In this document: one piece after another, positions 1 through 4,975 of the stretch | How positions within the stretch are numbered: the stretch's first letter is position 1 | Layout of the letters: each line of letters opens with the position of its first letter | From: Clostridia bacterium | GTDB lineage: Bacteria; Bacillota_E; RBS10-35; JAJYVN01 | NCBI GenBank assembly: GCA_027335545.1 | Contig: DAHWHV010000151.1 | Location: 1 to 5,410 of the forward strand | Direction of reading: 5' to 3' | DNA length: 5,410 nt | Position numbers and translations under genes: made by a program | The notes under the pieces: generated by a model | What the model saw: the letters and a program-made list of their open reading frames with translations, nothing else | The model's database searches: none | Told to the model about the DNA's origin: nothing

Positions 1-1
1 G

Positions 2-118
2 GCCCTGGCCCGCTGGCGCCGAGGGGACACCCAGCCCCTGGCGCCGGCCCTGGCCCTCATCCTGGTCGCCGTCGTCGTCGCCGGCGCGGCGTTCGCCGTC
101 TACACCCTCCTGCCCTGA
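2..118 (+). CDS. C-terminal end of a membrane protein (partial)
   Basis: The window opens inside a + strand reading frame that gives 38 residues before TGA at 116-118. About 12 arginine-containing, polar residues (ALARWRRGDTQP) are followed by an uninterrupted hydrophobic stretch, residues 13-37, made of Ala, Val, Leu, Ile and Phe. This looks like a C-terminal transmembrane helix with positive charges on its N-terminal side, which would favour a cytoplasmic N-flank. Codon third positions are almost all G or C. The rest of the protein lies outside the window, so its family and function cannot be named. The gene converges on the minus-strand hydrolase, and the repeat array starts six bases after its stop. 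Confidence 0.6.
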   Translation, partial: ALARWRRGDTQPLAPALALILVAVVVAGAAFAVYTLLP

Positions 119-123
119 GGCCA

Positions 124-159
124 CCGCGGAGCGAAGCTCACCCGCGGAGCGAAGCTCAC
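124..159. repeat. Two 18-bp direct repeats, inverted relative to the next array
   Basis: The unit CCGCGGAGCGAAGCTCAC occurs twice back to back (124-141, 142-159). Its arms GCGGAGC and GCTCACC are the reverse complement of the arms of the 20-bp units that follow, with a GAA core in place of ACC. These copies can therefore pair with the 161-280 array to form a long stem-loop just downstream of the stop at 118. It may act as a terminator, though there is no T tract. Confidence 0.85.
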
Positions 160-160
160 C

Positions 161-280
161 TGCGGTGAGCGGTGCTCCGCTGCGGTGAGCGGTGCTCCGC
201 AGCGGTGAGCGGTGCTCCGCGGCGGTGAGCGGTGCTCCGCCGCGGCGAGCGGTGCTCCGCCGCGGTGAGCGGTGCTCCGC
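161..280. repeat. 20-bp tandem array, six units
   Basis: Six contiguous 20-bp units start at 161, 181, 201, 221, 241 and 261. All share GCGG(T/C)GAGCGGTGCTCCGC from their second base, and the first base varies (T, T, A, G, C, C). Apart from that position, only the fifth unit differs, with C for T. Each unit holds GAGC-GGT-GCTC, a short hairpin. There are no spacers, so this is not CRISPR. The period is not a multiple of three, and all reading frames through it are low-complexity artefacts. Confidence 0.95.
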
Positions 281-283
281 TCT

Positions 284-347
284 GCGGAGCGCACCGCGGG
301 GGGGGGCACGTGCCGCGGAGCAACCGCTGACCTGCGGCGGGCTCCGC
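284..347. repeat. Degenerate outlying copies of the 20-bp repeat
   Basis: GCGGAGCGCACCGC at 284-297 and GCGGAGCAACCGCTGACC at 315-332 resemble the reverse complement of the array unit with small indels. TGCGGCGGGCTCCGC at 333-347 resembles a shortened forward unit. Between them GGCACGTGCC (305-314) is a perfect 10-bp palindrome. The decay pattern suggests an array that has expanded and eroded between two convergent genes. Confidence 0.55.
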
Positions 348-366
348 TCCATCGCTGCGCGGCCCC

Positions 367-1194
367 TCAGGCCCCGGGGGTGAGGTGCTCCGCGAGGAAG
401 CGCAGGGTCTCGGACCAGGCGGACCGCGCGGCCTCCACTCGGTAGGCGGGGCGCGTGTCATTGAAAAACGCATGCGGGGTGTCCGGGTAGGTGTGGTGCC
501 GGAACGACTTGCCAGCCGCGGCGAGTGCCGCCGCGAAGGCGGGGACCGCATCGCTGATCCGGAGGTCCTCCGCACCGTAGAAGCCCAGAAGCGGGCAGGC
601 CAGACCAGGCAGCCGCTCTGGCGCGGGCGCCGCCCCGTAGTAGATGACGGCAGCGGCGAGCGTCGGCTCTGTGCAGGCCAGCAGGGCCGACAGGGCACCC
701 CCCATGCAGTAGCCGGTCGAGCCGACGCGGCGGCCGCGCACCGACGGGTGCTCCCGCAGGAAGGCCACGGCGTCTCGCAGGCACCGCGCGTGGGCCTCCA
801 GGTCCCGGCCCGGGCTGAAGAGCGTCCCCAGGGTTTCCCGCACCTGGTCGCCCTGCGCCGCGGGGAGGGCGGCCAGGGCGCGGTCGCGTTCGCCCGGGTT
901 CATCCAGGCGGCGGGCGGTAGCGTGTCCAGGAAAGCCTTGACGGCCTCCACCCGTTCGGCGCCCAACGCGTGGGGCCGGCGCCCCCCGCGCGCGTACAGG
1001 TCCGGCGCCAGGGCGACGTAGCCAGCCGTGGCAAACCGCTCGGTCAAGTCCTGGATGTGGCAGTCGACGCCCCAGATCTCCTGGATCACCAGCACCGCCG
1101 GCAAAGGGGTTTCCACGCGGGCCGGTTGGGCGAGATAGCCGGGCGTGCGCGCCTCTGCGGTGCCGAAATCGATCCACTGCGCCTGCAATTCCAC
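367..1194 (-). CDS. Dienelactone hydrolase family protein (alpha/beta hydrolase)
   Basis: This is a 275-residue protein of the dienelactone hydrolase family, soluble alpha/beta hydrolases that cleave lactone or ester bonds through a Cys-Asp-His triad. The nucleophile motif GYCMGG puts Cys at 163; Asp210 (GAEDLRI) and His241 (PHAFFND) complete the triad; Glu39 in VIQEIWG matches the conserved glutamate near the nucleophile. It is longer than the classical enzyme of about 236 residues, partly through a helical segment near 90-130. I chose GTG at 1194 because AGGAGG lies nine bases upstream. An ATG at 1212, or one at 1257 reading through the 10-bp repeats, would extend the frame but has no comparable ribosome site. 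The small ORF upstream ends one base before this start (TAG-G-GTG), indicating translational coupling. The true substrate is unknown. Family assignment is firm. Confidence 0.93.
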   Translation of the reverse strand: MELQAQWIDFGTAEARTPGYLAQPARVETPLPAVLVIQEIWGVDCHIQDLTERFATAGYVALAPDLYARGGRRPHALGAERVEAVKAFLDTLPPAAWMNPGERDRALAALPAAQGDQVRETLGTLFSPGRDLEAHARCLRDAVAFLREHPSVRGRRVGSTGYCMGGALSALLACTEPTLAAAVIYYGAAPAPERLPGLACPLLGFYGAEDLRISDAVPAFAAALAAAGKSFRHHTYPDTPHAFFNDTRPAYRVEAARSAWSETLRFLAEHLTPGA

Positions 1195-1203
1195 CCTACG
1201 CCG

Positions 1204-1209
1204 CCTCCT
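1204..1209 (-). promoter_or_regulatory. Shine-Dalgarno site AGGAGG for the hydrolase
   Basis: On the minus strand AGGAGG is followed by nine bases and then GTG at 1194. This decides the hydrolase start. The site lies inside the last codons of the upstream small ORF (AAT GAG GAG GCG GCG TAG). Confidence 0.75.
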
Positions 1210-1214
1210 CATTA

Positions 1215-1256
1215 CCAGAGCCCACCAGAGCCCACCAGAGCCCACCAGAGAGCCCA
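1215..1256. repeat. 10-bp tandem repeat, about four units
   Basis: CCAGAGCCCA occurs exactly three times in a row (1215-1244), followed by a fourth copy with a 2-bp AG insertion (1245-1256). It lies in the C-terminal codons of the minus-strand small ORF, immediately upstream of the hydrolase Shine-Dalgarno site. Because 10 is not a multiple of three, gain or loss of a unit would change the frame in which that ORF ends. Confidence 0.93.
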
Positions 1257-1645
1257 CCCCGGGAGCCGCCTCCCCGCCGCCGGTGCGCCGCCAGCACGCC
1301 GTCGCGTGGGGCGAAGGCGACCTGCGCGAAGAGGCCCACGGCCCCCAGCGCGACCGGCGCGGCCCCGACCACGAGGTCGTCGTCGGTGGCCGCCGTCCAG
1401 GCTACCCCCGCCGGCTGCAACCCGAGTGGGGAGGGGCCAGGAGCAGCCACGCCCCGCCCTGGGAGAGCCGCACGGTTTCGCCGCTGCCCGCGGATAGCAG
1501 GCGCTCAGGCATCCGACCGCCCCCCTGGCCGCGCCGGGTCGGCAGGGGCGAGCCGCGACGCGCGGAGCAGGCCCGGCGGCACGGGAGACCGAATCCCTGG
1601 GGGACCGCCGGACGGCCCCGGGCCCCGGCGGGCGGCGGAGCGAAC

Positions 1646-1649
1646 GGAG
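1646..1649 (+). promoter_or_regulatory. Ribosome binding site for the HIT gene
   Basis: GGAG lies nine bases before GTG at 1659. This spacing, and the usual family N-terminus beginning just before a CxxC pair, support the GTG start over the much longer upstream open frame. Confidence 0.6.
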
Positions 1650-1658
1650 CGTGAGGGC

Positions 1659-2207
1659 GTGCTACCGTGCCTATTCTGCGAGTCCGTCCTGGGCAACCTG
1701 CCCCAGGCCGTGATCCACGAGGGCCCCGACGTCGTGGCCTTCCTGGACTGGCGCCAGTCCGCGCCGGGCCATGTTCTGGTGCTGCCGCGTCAGCACCTGT
1801 CGGCGGAAGAACTCTTCGCGGGTCCGGTCGGCGCCCAACTCATGGCCGTCGCCGTGCGCGTGGCCGCGGCCGTGCGCGCGGCCCTGCGCGTCGACGGTGT
1901 CCAACTGGGAGGCGTCGTTCACCCCGGGTCGGGCCAGGCCCGGGTCAGCGGCCGCGTTCGGGCCGCCCACCCGGAGGAGGCGGTGCAGACGGCTGAGGAC
2001 GGGCACTTCCATCTGCACATTCTGCCCCGCCGCTCCGGCGGGGTGTTGGCGCGCATCTACCCGTACGGGGACGACGTGGCCGACCCCGCCCAAATCGCCT
2101 CTATCGCAACGGCCCTGCGCGAGGCCCTTGCGGGTGAGGCCGTGGCCGGGGCGGGGGGCGGCGTTTCCCAGGGGGCCTGGGACGGCGGCCCGGCGGGGCG
2201 GCCCTAG
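1659..2207 (+). CDS. HIT (histidine triad) family protein
   Basis: The 182-residue product belongs to the histidine triad superfamily of nucleotide hydrolases and transferases, which act on nucleotide phosphoramidates or dinucleoside polyphosphates. Seen in the sequence are an N-terminal CLFC pair (Cys4, Cys7, a zinc-type pair found in many bacterial HIT proteins), the strand VVAFLD, the GHVLVLPRQH segment (37-46), and the active-site triad His116-Phe-His118-Leu-His120 followed by ILPR. The segment between DGVQLG (79-84) and the triad is about 31 residues and lacks the usual short N-x-G...GQ loop, so this part is unusual. A glycine-rich tail follows residue 160. It diverges from the minus-strand hydrolase pair; the 146-bp gap would hold both promoters. 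The stop codon lies inside hairpin element A, which could serve as its terminator. The family is clear and the substrate is not. Confidence 0.9.
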   Translation: MLPCLFCESVLGNLPQAVIHEGPDVVAFLDWRQSAPGHVLVLPRQHLSAEELFAGPVGAQLMAVAVRVAAAVRAALRVDGVQLGGVVHPGSGQARVSGRVRAAHPEEAVQTAEDGHFHLHILPRRSGGVLARIYPYGDDVADPAQIASIATALREALAGEAVAGAGGGVSQGAWDGGPAGRP

Positions 2208-2256
2208 GACGGTGCGGCCAGAGCCCGCCCTTGGCGCACCGTCTGCCGGATGCTGT
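2200..2256 (-). repeat. Hairpin element A (inverted partner of element B)
   Basis: GACGGTGCG (2208-2216) pairs perfectly with CGCACCGTC (2236-2244). Inside it, after a bulged G, CCAAG (2218-2222) pairs with CTTGG (2231-2235), leaving an 8-base loop. The reverse complement of 2231-2256 matches 4761-4786 at 22 of 26 positions, and the other flank, including GGCCCTAGGAC, matches 4811-4821 almost perfectly. The element begins in the last codons of the HIT gene and may act as its terminator, but no T tract follows. Confidence 0.8.
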
Positions 2257-2490
2257 GGCCGGCGTTCCGCGCGGGCCCGCCTCCGGCGTGCGCGCAGCAC
2301 CCTCCCCGTTCAGGGCAGGAGGCTGCCGCGAGGGTCCGGGCACTCGGAGCCCACCGGCGACAGGTCCCGCTGGGCACGTCAGACACCGGCCCCGGAAGTG
2401 GTGCTGCAGTTGCGGGCGCTCTTTCAGGCACCCTTTCTTGAAGATGAGTCCTGCGGCACCACCCATCCGGGGCCCATGGGGGGCGGGCGG

Positions 2491-2994
2491 ATGGGCGAAC
2501 GCGTGGTGTGCGTGGCGCTGGCCCAGATGCGGGTGGTCGGCGGCGACCCGGCGGGGAATCTGGCGCGGTCCCGGGAAGCCGTCCGGCGCGGGGCCGAGGC
2601 CGGGGCCGAGGTCGTCGTGCTGCCGGAATGCCTGGACCTTGGCTGGGCGCACCCCAGCGCCGCGGCGCTGGCCGCCCCCATCCCAGGGCCGCGCACCGAC
2701 GCCTTGGCCGAGGCGGCCGTGGCCTGCCGCGTGCACGTCGTCGCCGGGCTCGTCGAGCGCGACGGGGGCAACGTCTACAGCGGCGCCGTCGCGCTCGACG
2801 ACCGCGGCGTGATCGTCCTGCACCATCGCAGGCCTCGGGCCAGACGTGCCTCGCGCCACGGGGCGACCGCCGCCAACGCCGCCCCGCACGTCAGGGACGT
2901 GGGACCCGGGCGGGCGGAGCCTGCCCGTGGCGGGGGCGGCAGACCCAGCTGGCAACGGGTGGGCGGACCCCGACGAAGCGGGAAGCCCCGGTGA
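2491..2994 (+). pseudogene. Nitrilase-superfamily (CN_hydrolase) fragment, truncated
   Basis: Residues 1-114 from ATG 2491 are a recognisable N-terminal part of a carbon-nitrogen hydrolase: the first strand VVCVALAQMRV, the GDPAGNLARSREAVRRGAEAGAEVVVLPE segment ending in the catalytic Glu46, then PGPRTDALAEAA, HVVAGLVERDGGNVYSGAVALDDRG and VIVLHHRR. In intact enzymes of about 260-280 residues, the catalytic Lys follows an R-K motif at about this point and the nucleophile Cys lies further on. Here the frame turns into Arg-, Gly- and Pro-rich sequence after about 2832 and stops at 2994 with neither residue. I see no continuation in the other frames. An in-frame ATG at 2476 is an alternative start. 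The last bases overlap the regulator start (GTGA). Most likely it is a remnant left by deletion; amidase activity is not expected. Confidence 0.8.
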
Positions 2995-3686
2995 GCGATC
3001 AGCGGGAATCCCCCGGCTTCGGCCGTGGGGAGGAGGTCAAGGTGCTGCTGCGCACCGAGCGCGAGGCGGTGGCCCGAGAGGTTCGGGCCTGCCTGGTGGA
3101 CACCCCGATCGCGCTCCTGGTCGCGCGCGGCGCGTATGGGACGGCGGACGCCGCGCTCGACGTGCTGGTCCTGGATGCCGGCGACGCGCCCGCGCGCGGG
3201 GGTCGGGCCCAGGGCGAGGACGGGGCGGCCCTGTCTCGCCGGCCGCTGACCCCCGTGGTCTGGGTCCTCGACGACGCCGCCGCTTGGCGCTGCATCAGCC
3301 GCCGCCTGCTCGCCGGGGACGACTTCGTCGCGCGGCCCCTGCGGGCCGAGGAGTTGCGGGGGCGCATCCTGCTCGCCGCCGCGAGGCGCCCCCGCCCACC
3401 AGGCCCCGTCCTGCGGGTCGGTGGGCTGGAGGTCGACCCCGTGCGGCGGGCCGTGCGGCGCGAGGGGGTGGAGATCGGGCTCAGCAGCGGCGAATTCGCC
3501 CTGCTCCACTACCTGGCGGCCTGTCACGAGCGGCCGGTTTCGCGCGACGAAATCATCGCCCGCCTCTGGGCGGCGGCGGTTCCGGGCGGCAACGCGGTGG
3601 ACGCGATGATCCTGCGGGTCCGGCGCAAGGTCGGGCGCGACCGCGTGCGGACCGTGCGCGGTTTCGGCTACCAGCTCGTGCCCTGA
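2991..3686 (+). CDS. OmpR/PhoB-family response regulator with degenerate receiver
   Basis: The 231-residue product has a C-terminal winged-helix DNA-binding domain of the OmpR/PhoB type, residues about 140-231: [28 protein letters not shown], the helix [13 protein letters not shown], then the recognition-helix region [12 protein letters not shown] and the wing [14 protein letters not shown]. The N-terminal 16-133 has receiver-like strands and helices, and DVLVLD (Asp62) fits the phosphorylation site, but other conserved receiver residues are missing. The acidic pair after strand 1 is replaced by RTE, the Ser/Thr after strand 4 by Leu93, and the KP by Arg115-Pro116. It may therefore work without ordinary phosphorylation. 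No sensor kinase is in the window. GTG 2991 is chosen because it keeps the whole first strand; GTG 3042 is an alternative, with AGGAGG five bases upstream. The ferritin operator at 3801-3844 is a plausible target. Confidence 0.88.
   Translation: MSDQRESPGFGRGEEVKVLLRTEREAVAREVRACLVDTPIALLVARGAYGTADAALDVLVLDAGDAPARGGRAQGEDGAALSRRPLTPVVWVLDDAAAWRCISRRLLAGDDFVARPLRAEELRGRILLAAARRPRPPGPVLRVGGLEVDPVRRAVRREGVEIGLSSGEFALLHYLAACHERPVSRDEIIARLWAAAVPGGNAVDAMILRVRRKVGRDRVRTVRGFGYQLVP
3031..3036 (+). promoter_or_regulatory. Strong Shine-Dalgarno-like AGGAGG inside the regulator start region
   Basis: GGGGAGGAGGT at 3027-3037 lies five bases (from AGGAGG) before an in-frame GTG at 3042. It also encodes Glu-Glu-Val of the longer form. 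It is the strongest ribosome-site match near this gene, so a form starting at 3042 (214 residues) cannot be excluded. Confidence 0.4.
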
Positions 3687-3690
3687 GCGC

Positions 3691-3777
3691 GCCTCCGGCG
3701 CATGCCTCCGGCGGGAAGCTGCCAAGTGTTCCCTACCGCTTCCCTCGGTGCCGGCGGCGAGGGCCGCCAGGCCTGGC
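3691..3777. other. Direct repeat and palindromes after the regulator gene
   Basis: GCCTCCGGCG occurs at 3691-3700 and 3704-3713. GGCGGC (3753-3758) can pair with GCCGCC (3763-3768) over a 4-base loop, and GCCAGGCCTGGC (3766-3777) is a perfect palindrome. One of these may terminate the regulator transcript. No T tract is seen. Confidence 0.4.
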
Positions 3778-3800
3778 GTCGTGGCTCGCGGTCCTGGACG

Positions 3801-3844
3801 TGTCATCCAGTCGTCATGGAATTGTAGGCGTTATGTCATGCGGC
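3801..3844 (+). promoter_or_regulatory. PhoB-box-like 11-bp direct repeats upstream of the ferritin gene
   Basis: Four consecutive 11-bp units can be read: TGTCATCCAGT (3801), CGTCATGGAAT (3812), TGTAGGCGTTA (3823) and TGTCATGCGGC (3834). Units 1, 2 and 4 share GTCAT in exact 11-bp phase. PhoB-family regulators are known to bind tandem 11-bp repeats of the CTGTCAT type. The site lies about 100 bases before the ferritin start and about 115 bases after the stop of a PhoB-family regulator gene. TATGCT at 3862-3867 could be the -10 element of an activator-dependent promoter. The repeats are seen; the function is inferred. Confidence 0.5.
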
Positions 3845-3905
3845 GGGGCTGCGCTTGTCCCTATGCTGGCCGTTGGCGGCACGGGGCCTGGTCGGGCGTC
3901 GCCTC

Positions 3906-3925
3906 GGGGGCGCGCGGTTGCCCCC
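3906..3925 (+). other. Leader hairpin before the ferritin gene
   Basis: GGGGGC (3906-3911) and GCCCCC (3920-3925) form a six-base GC stem with an 8-base loop, ending 17 bases before the proposed ferritin start. It could influence translation or simply reflect composition. Confidence 0.35.
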
Positions 3926-3942
3926 ATGTTTGCGAAGGGCGG

Positions 3943-4620
3943 GTGGATGGATTGGCGGACAAGCCTCATGCCACGGGGCGCGTGGCCGCGGGCGACCTGA
4001 CGCGGCGGGTCGGGGTCGAGCAGCTGGAGTTGCGCGGCGTGAACGTGGACCAGCTCATCGAGAAGCTGGTGGACGCCGCAGGCGCCGAGTTCACGACCTA
4101 CTACTATTACACCATCCTGCGCATGTACCTGGCCGGCGAGGAGGACTACAAGGAGATCTGCGAGGATGCGCGTCTGGAGGACCGCGCCCACTTCGAGCTG
4201 ATCACGCCGCGCATCTACGAGCTCGGCGGCACGATCCCCTACGACATCCGCACCTTCGCGGACCGGTCGGGTTGCCCGGATGCCTACCTGCCCGGCAGCC
4301 AGAACGGCAAGTTCGCCGGCAAGGGCCCCCGCGACATCGTCACCGCGGTGAAGGCCGCCGACATCCTGGAGGTCCTGCTGGAGGCCGAGCGCTGTGCCAT
4401 CCGCACCTGGAGCGAGGTCTGCGACCTGACCTTCGGCAAGGATCCGCGGACCTACGATATGGCCTCCCGCATCCTGCAGGAGGAAGTCGAGCATGAGGCG
4501 TGGTTTATCGAGCTGTTGAGCAAGGAGCGGGACGGGATCGCCCGGCCGTCCGGACACTTCCGGCGCGGCGCGCCCGGCGACGCCCCGTACAGCAAGAACC
4601 ACGGCTTCTACAATCCGTGA
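3943..4620 (+). CDS. Dps-like ferritin-superfamily protein (DPSL type)
   Basis: The 225-residue product is a four-helix ferritin-like protein of the Dps-like (DPSL) group, which oxidises and stores iron or removes peroxide inside a protein shell. Candidate di-iron ligands are Glu49 ([10 protein letters not shown]), Glu79/Asp80 with His83 (RLEDRAHFE), Glu149 (LEAERCAI) and Glu181 with His184 (EEVEHEAWF). The pattern [12 protein letters not shown]...PRIYELGG...GCPDAYLP is familiar for this family. Cys151 and Cys160 lie beside the metal site, recalling the cysteine pair of the DPSL 'thioferritins'. The C-terminal GHFRRG..G..PY tail is also typical. Starts are weak: GTG 3943 has GAAGG four bases upstream, and TTG 3952 (giving ADKPHATG...) is an alternative; upstream in-frame codons do not look coding. 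The stop lies in the first of three 17-bp repeats. An iron-related partnership with the downstream ferredoxin is plausible. Confidence 0.9.
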   Translation: MDGLADKPHATGRVAAGDLTRRVGVEQLELRGVNVDQLIEKLVDAAGAEFTTYYYYTILRMYLAGEEDYKEICEDARLEDRAHFELITPRIYELGGTIPYDIRTFADRSGCPDAYLPGSQNGKFAGKGPRDIVTAVKAADILEVLLEAERCAIRTWSEVCDLTFGKDPRTYDMASRILQEEVEHEAWFIELLSKERDGIARPSGHFRRGAPGDAPYSKNHGFYNP

Positions 4621-4664
4621 GGGTGCCCGGTCCGTGAGGGTGCCCGGTCCGTGAGGTCGCCCGG
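4614..4664. repeat. 17-bp tandem repeat, three units, overlapping the ferritin stop
   Basis: TCCGTGAGGGTGCCCGG occurs at 4614-4630 and 4631-4647, with a third copy at 4648-4664 changed in the middle (GTG to TCG in GGGTGCCC). The ferritin's last codon and TGA lie in unit 1, so the array looks like duplication of the end of the gene. Confidence 0.93.
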
Positions 4665-4671
4665 ACCCGTT

Positions 4672-4741
4672 GGGGCCCCTGATCCCTAGGAGGCCGTTGC
4701 GAAAAGCCGCAGGCGGCCCCTCAACCACAAGGGGTAGTGGT
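4672..4741. other. Short inverted repeats in the ferritin-ferredoxin gap
   Basis: GGGGCCCC (4672-4679) is a palindrome. GCCG/CGGC (4706-4709, 4714-4717) and CCCCT/AGGGG (4717-4721, 4730-4734, 8-base loop) can form small hairpins, while ACCAC/GTGGT (4724-4728, 4737-4741) is a competing alternative. One of them could terminate the ferritin transcript. The evidence is limited to the pairing. Confidence 0.35.
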
Positions 4742-4760
4742 CTGCGAGGAGCTGGCGCAA

Positions 4761-4821
4761 CTGCATCCGGAAGACGGTGCTGCAAGAAAGTCCTTTCCTC
4801 TTGCGGCACCGTCCTGGGGCC
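4761..4821 (+). repeat. Hairpin element B (inverted partner of element A)
   Basis: GACGGTGC (4773-4780) pairs with GCACCGTC (4806-4813). A T-G wobble follows, then GCAAGA (4782-4787) pairs with TCTTGC (4799-4804): 15 base pairs with an 11-base loop. It is homologous to element A in the opposite orientation, and both keep the outer 8-bp stem, an inner CAAG/CTTG stem, the flank (A/T)GCATCCGG(C/A)A and GTCCT(A/G)GGGCC. The inner stem differs between copies yet still pairs. It lies about 160 bases before the ferredoxin start. Confidence 0.85.
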
Positions 4822-4975
4822 CCCCAGGGCCGGGCCCTCCCCGGGGTGGGCGCCCCCCGGGCCGTCCGGGCGGGTGAAACCGCCCGGGCTCCGGGGGGCC
4901 GACCGGGGGGCCGTCGCCCCCGGGGGCAGCGCGCCCCCCGCGGACCGCCGCGGGGCAGAGGGGGCCGCCGCTGGG
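4814..4975 (+). promoter_or_regulatory. GC-only structured leader of the ferredoxin gene
   Basis: The stretch is nearly all G and C and rich in self-complementarity. CCGGGCGG (4866-4873) pairs with CCGCCCGG (4880-4887) across a GTGAAA loop; GCCCCCGGGGGC (4916-4927) is a perfect palindrome; CCGGGGGGCCG occurs twice (4891-4901, 4903-4913). AGAGGGGG (4957-4964) is a candidate ribosome site 11 bases before ATG 4976. I cannot match it to a known riboswitch. Confidence 0.4.

Larger units (their letters stand above)
1196..1512 (-). pseudogene. Small ORF of unknown function, apparently frameshifted
   Basis: I do not recognise this protein. On the minus strand an ATG at 1512, with a purine-rich AGGGGGG a few bases upstream, opens 36 residues (MPERLLSAGSGETVRLSQGG...) that stop at 1402. 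An overlapping frame, formally open from GTG 1450, runs to TAG at 1196. Third-position GC is high in the first frame until about 1435 and then in the second frame, so coding signal switches frame near the C-rich run CCCCTCCCC on the minus strand. One missing base there would join them into a protein of about 105 residues. The second part contains a hydrophobic stretch (LVVGAAPVALGAVGLFAQ) that could span a membrane. Its C-terminal codons are made of the 10-bp tandem repeat. The stop abuts the hydrolase start. It may be a sequencing error, a real frameshift, or two short ORFs. Confidence 0.45.

Noticed and set aside
124..280. CRISPR array
   Set aside because: The units are contiguous with no unique spacers, and no cas gene is present.
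156..698. Minus-strand open frame of 180 codons across the repeat array
   Set aside because: Its sequence is the repeat translated over and over, and it overlaps the hydrolase in another frame. This is an artefact of GC-rich DNA with few stops.
1386..1658. N-terminal extension of the HIT protein
   Set aside because: The frame is open, but the translated part is Arg-, Gly- and Pro-rich and unlike the family; GTG 1659 has a ribosome site and a standard N-terminus.
2411..2440. Possible sigma-70 promoter before the nitrilase fragment (TTGCGG, 17 bases, CTTTCT)
   Set aside because: The -10 match is poor, and the AT-richer patch alone is not enough support.
2101..2955. 284-codon minus-strand open frame
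   Set aside because: It is antisense to the nitrilase fragment and the HIT tail, and its His-, Gly- and Pro-rich product shows no domain.
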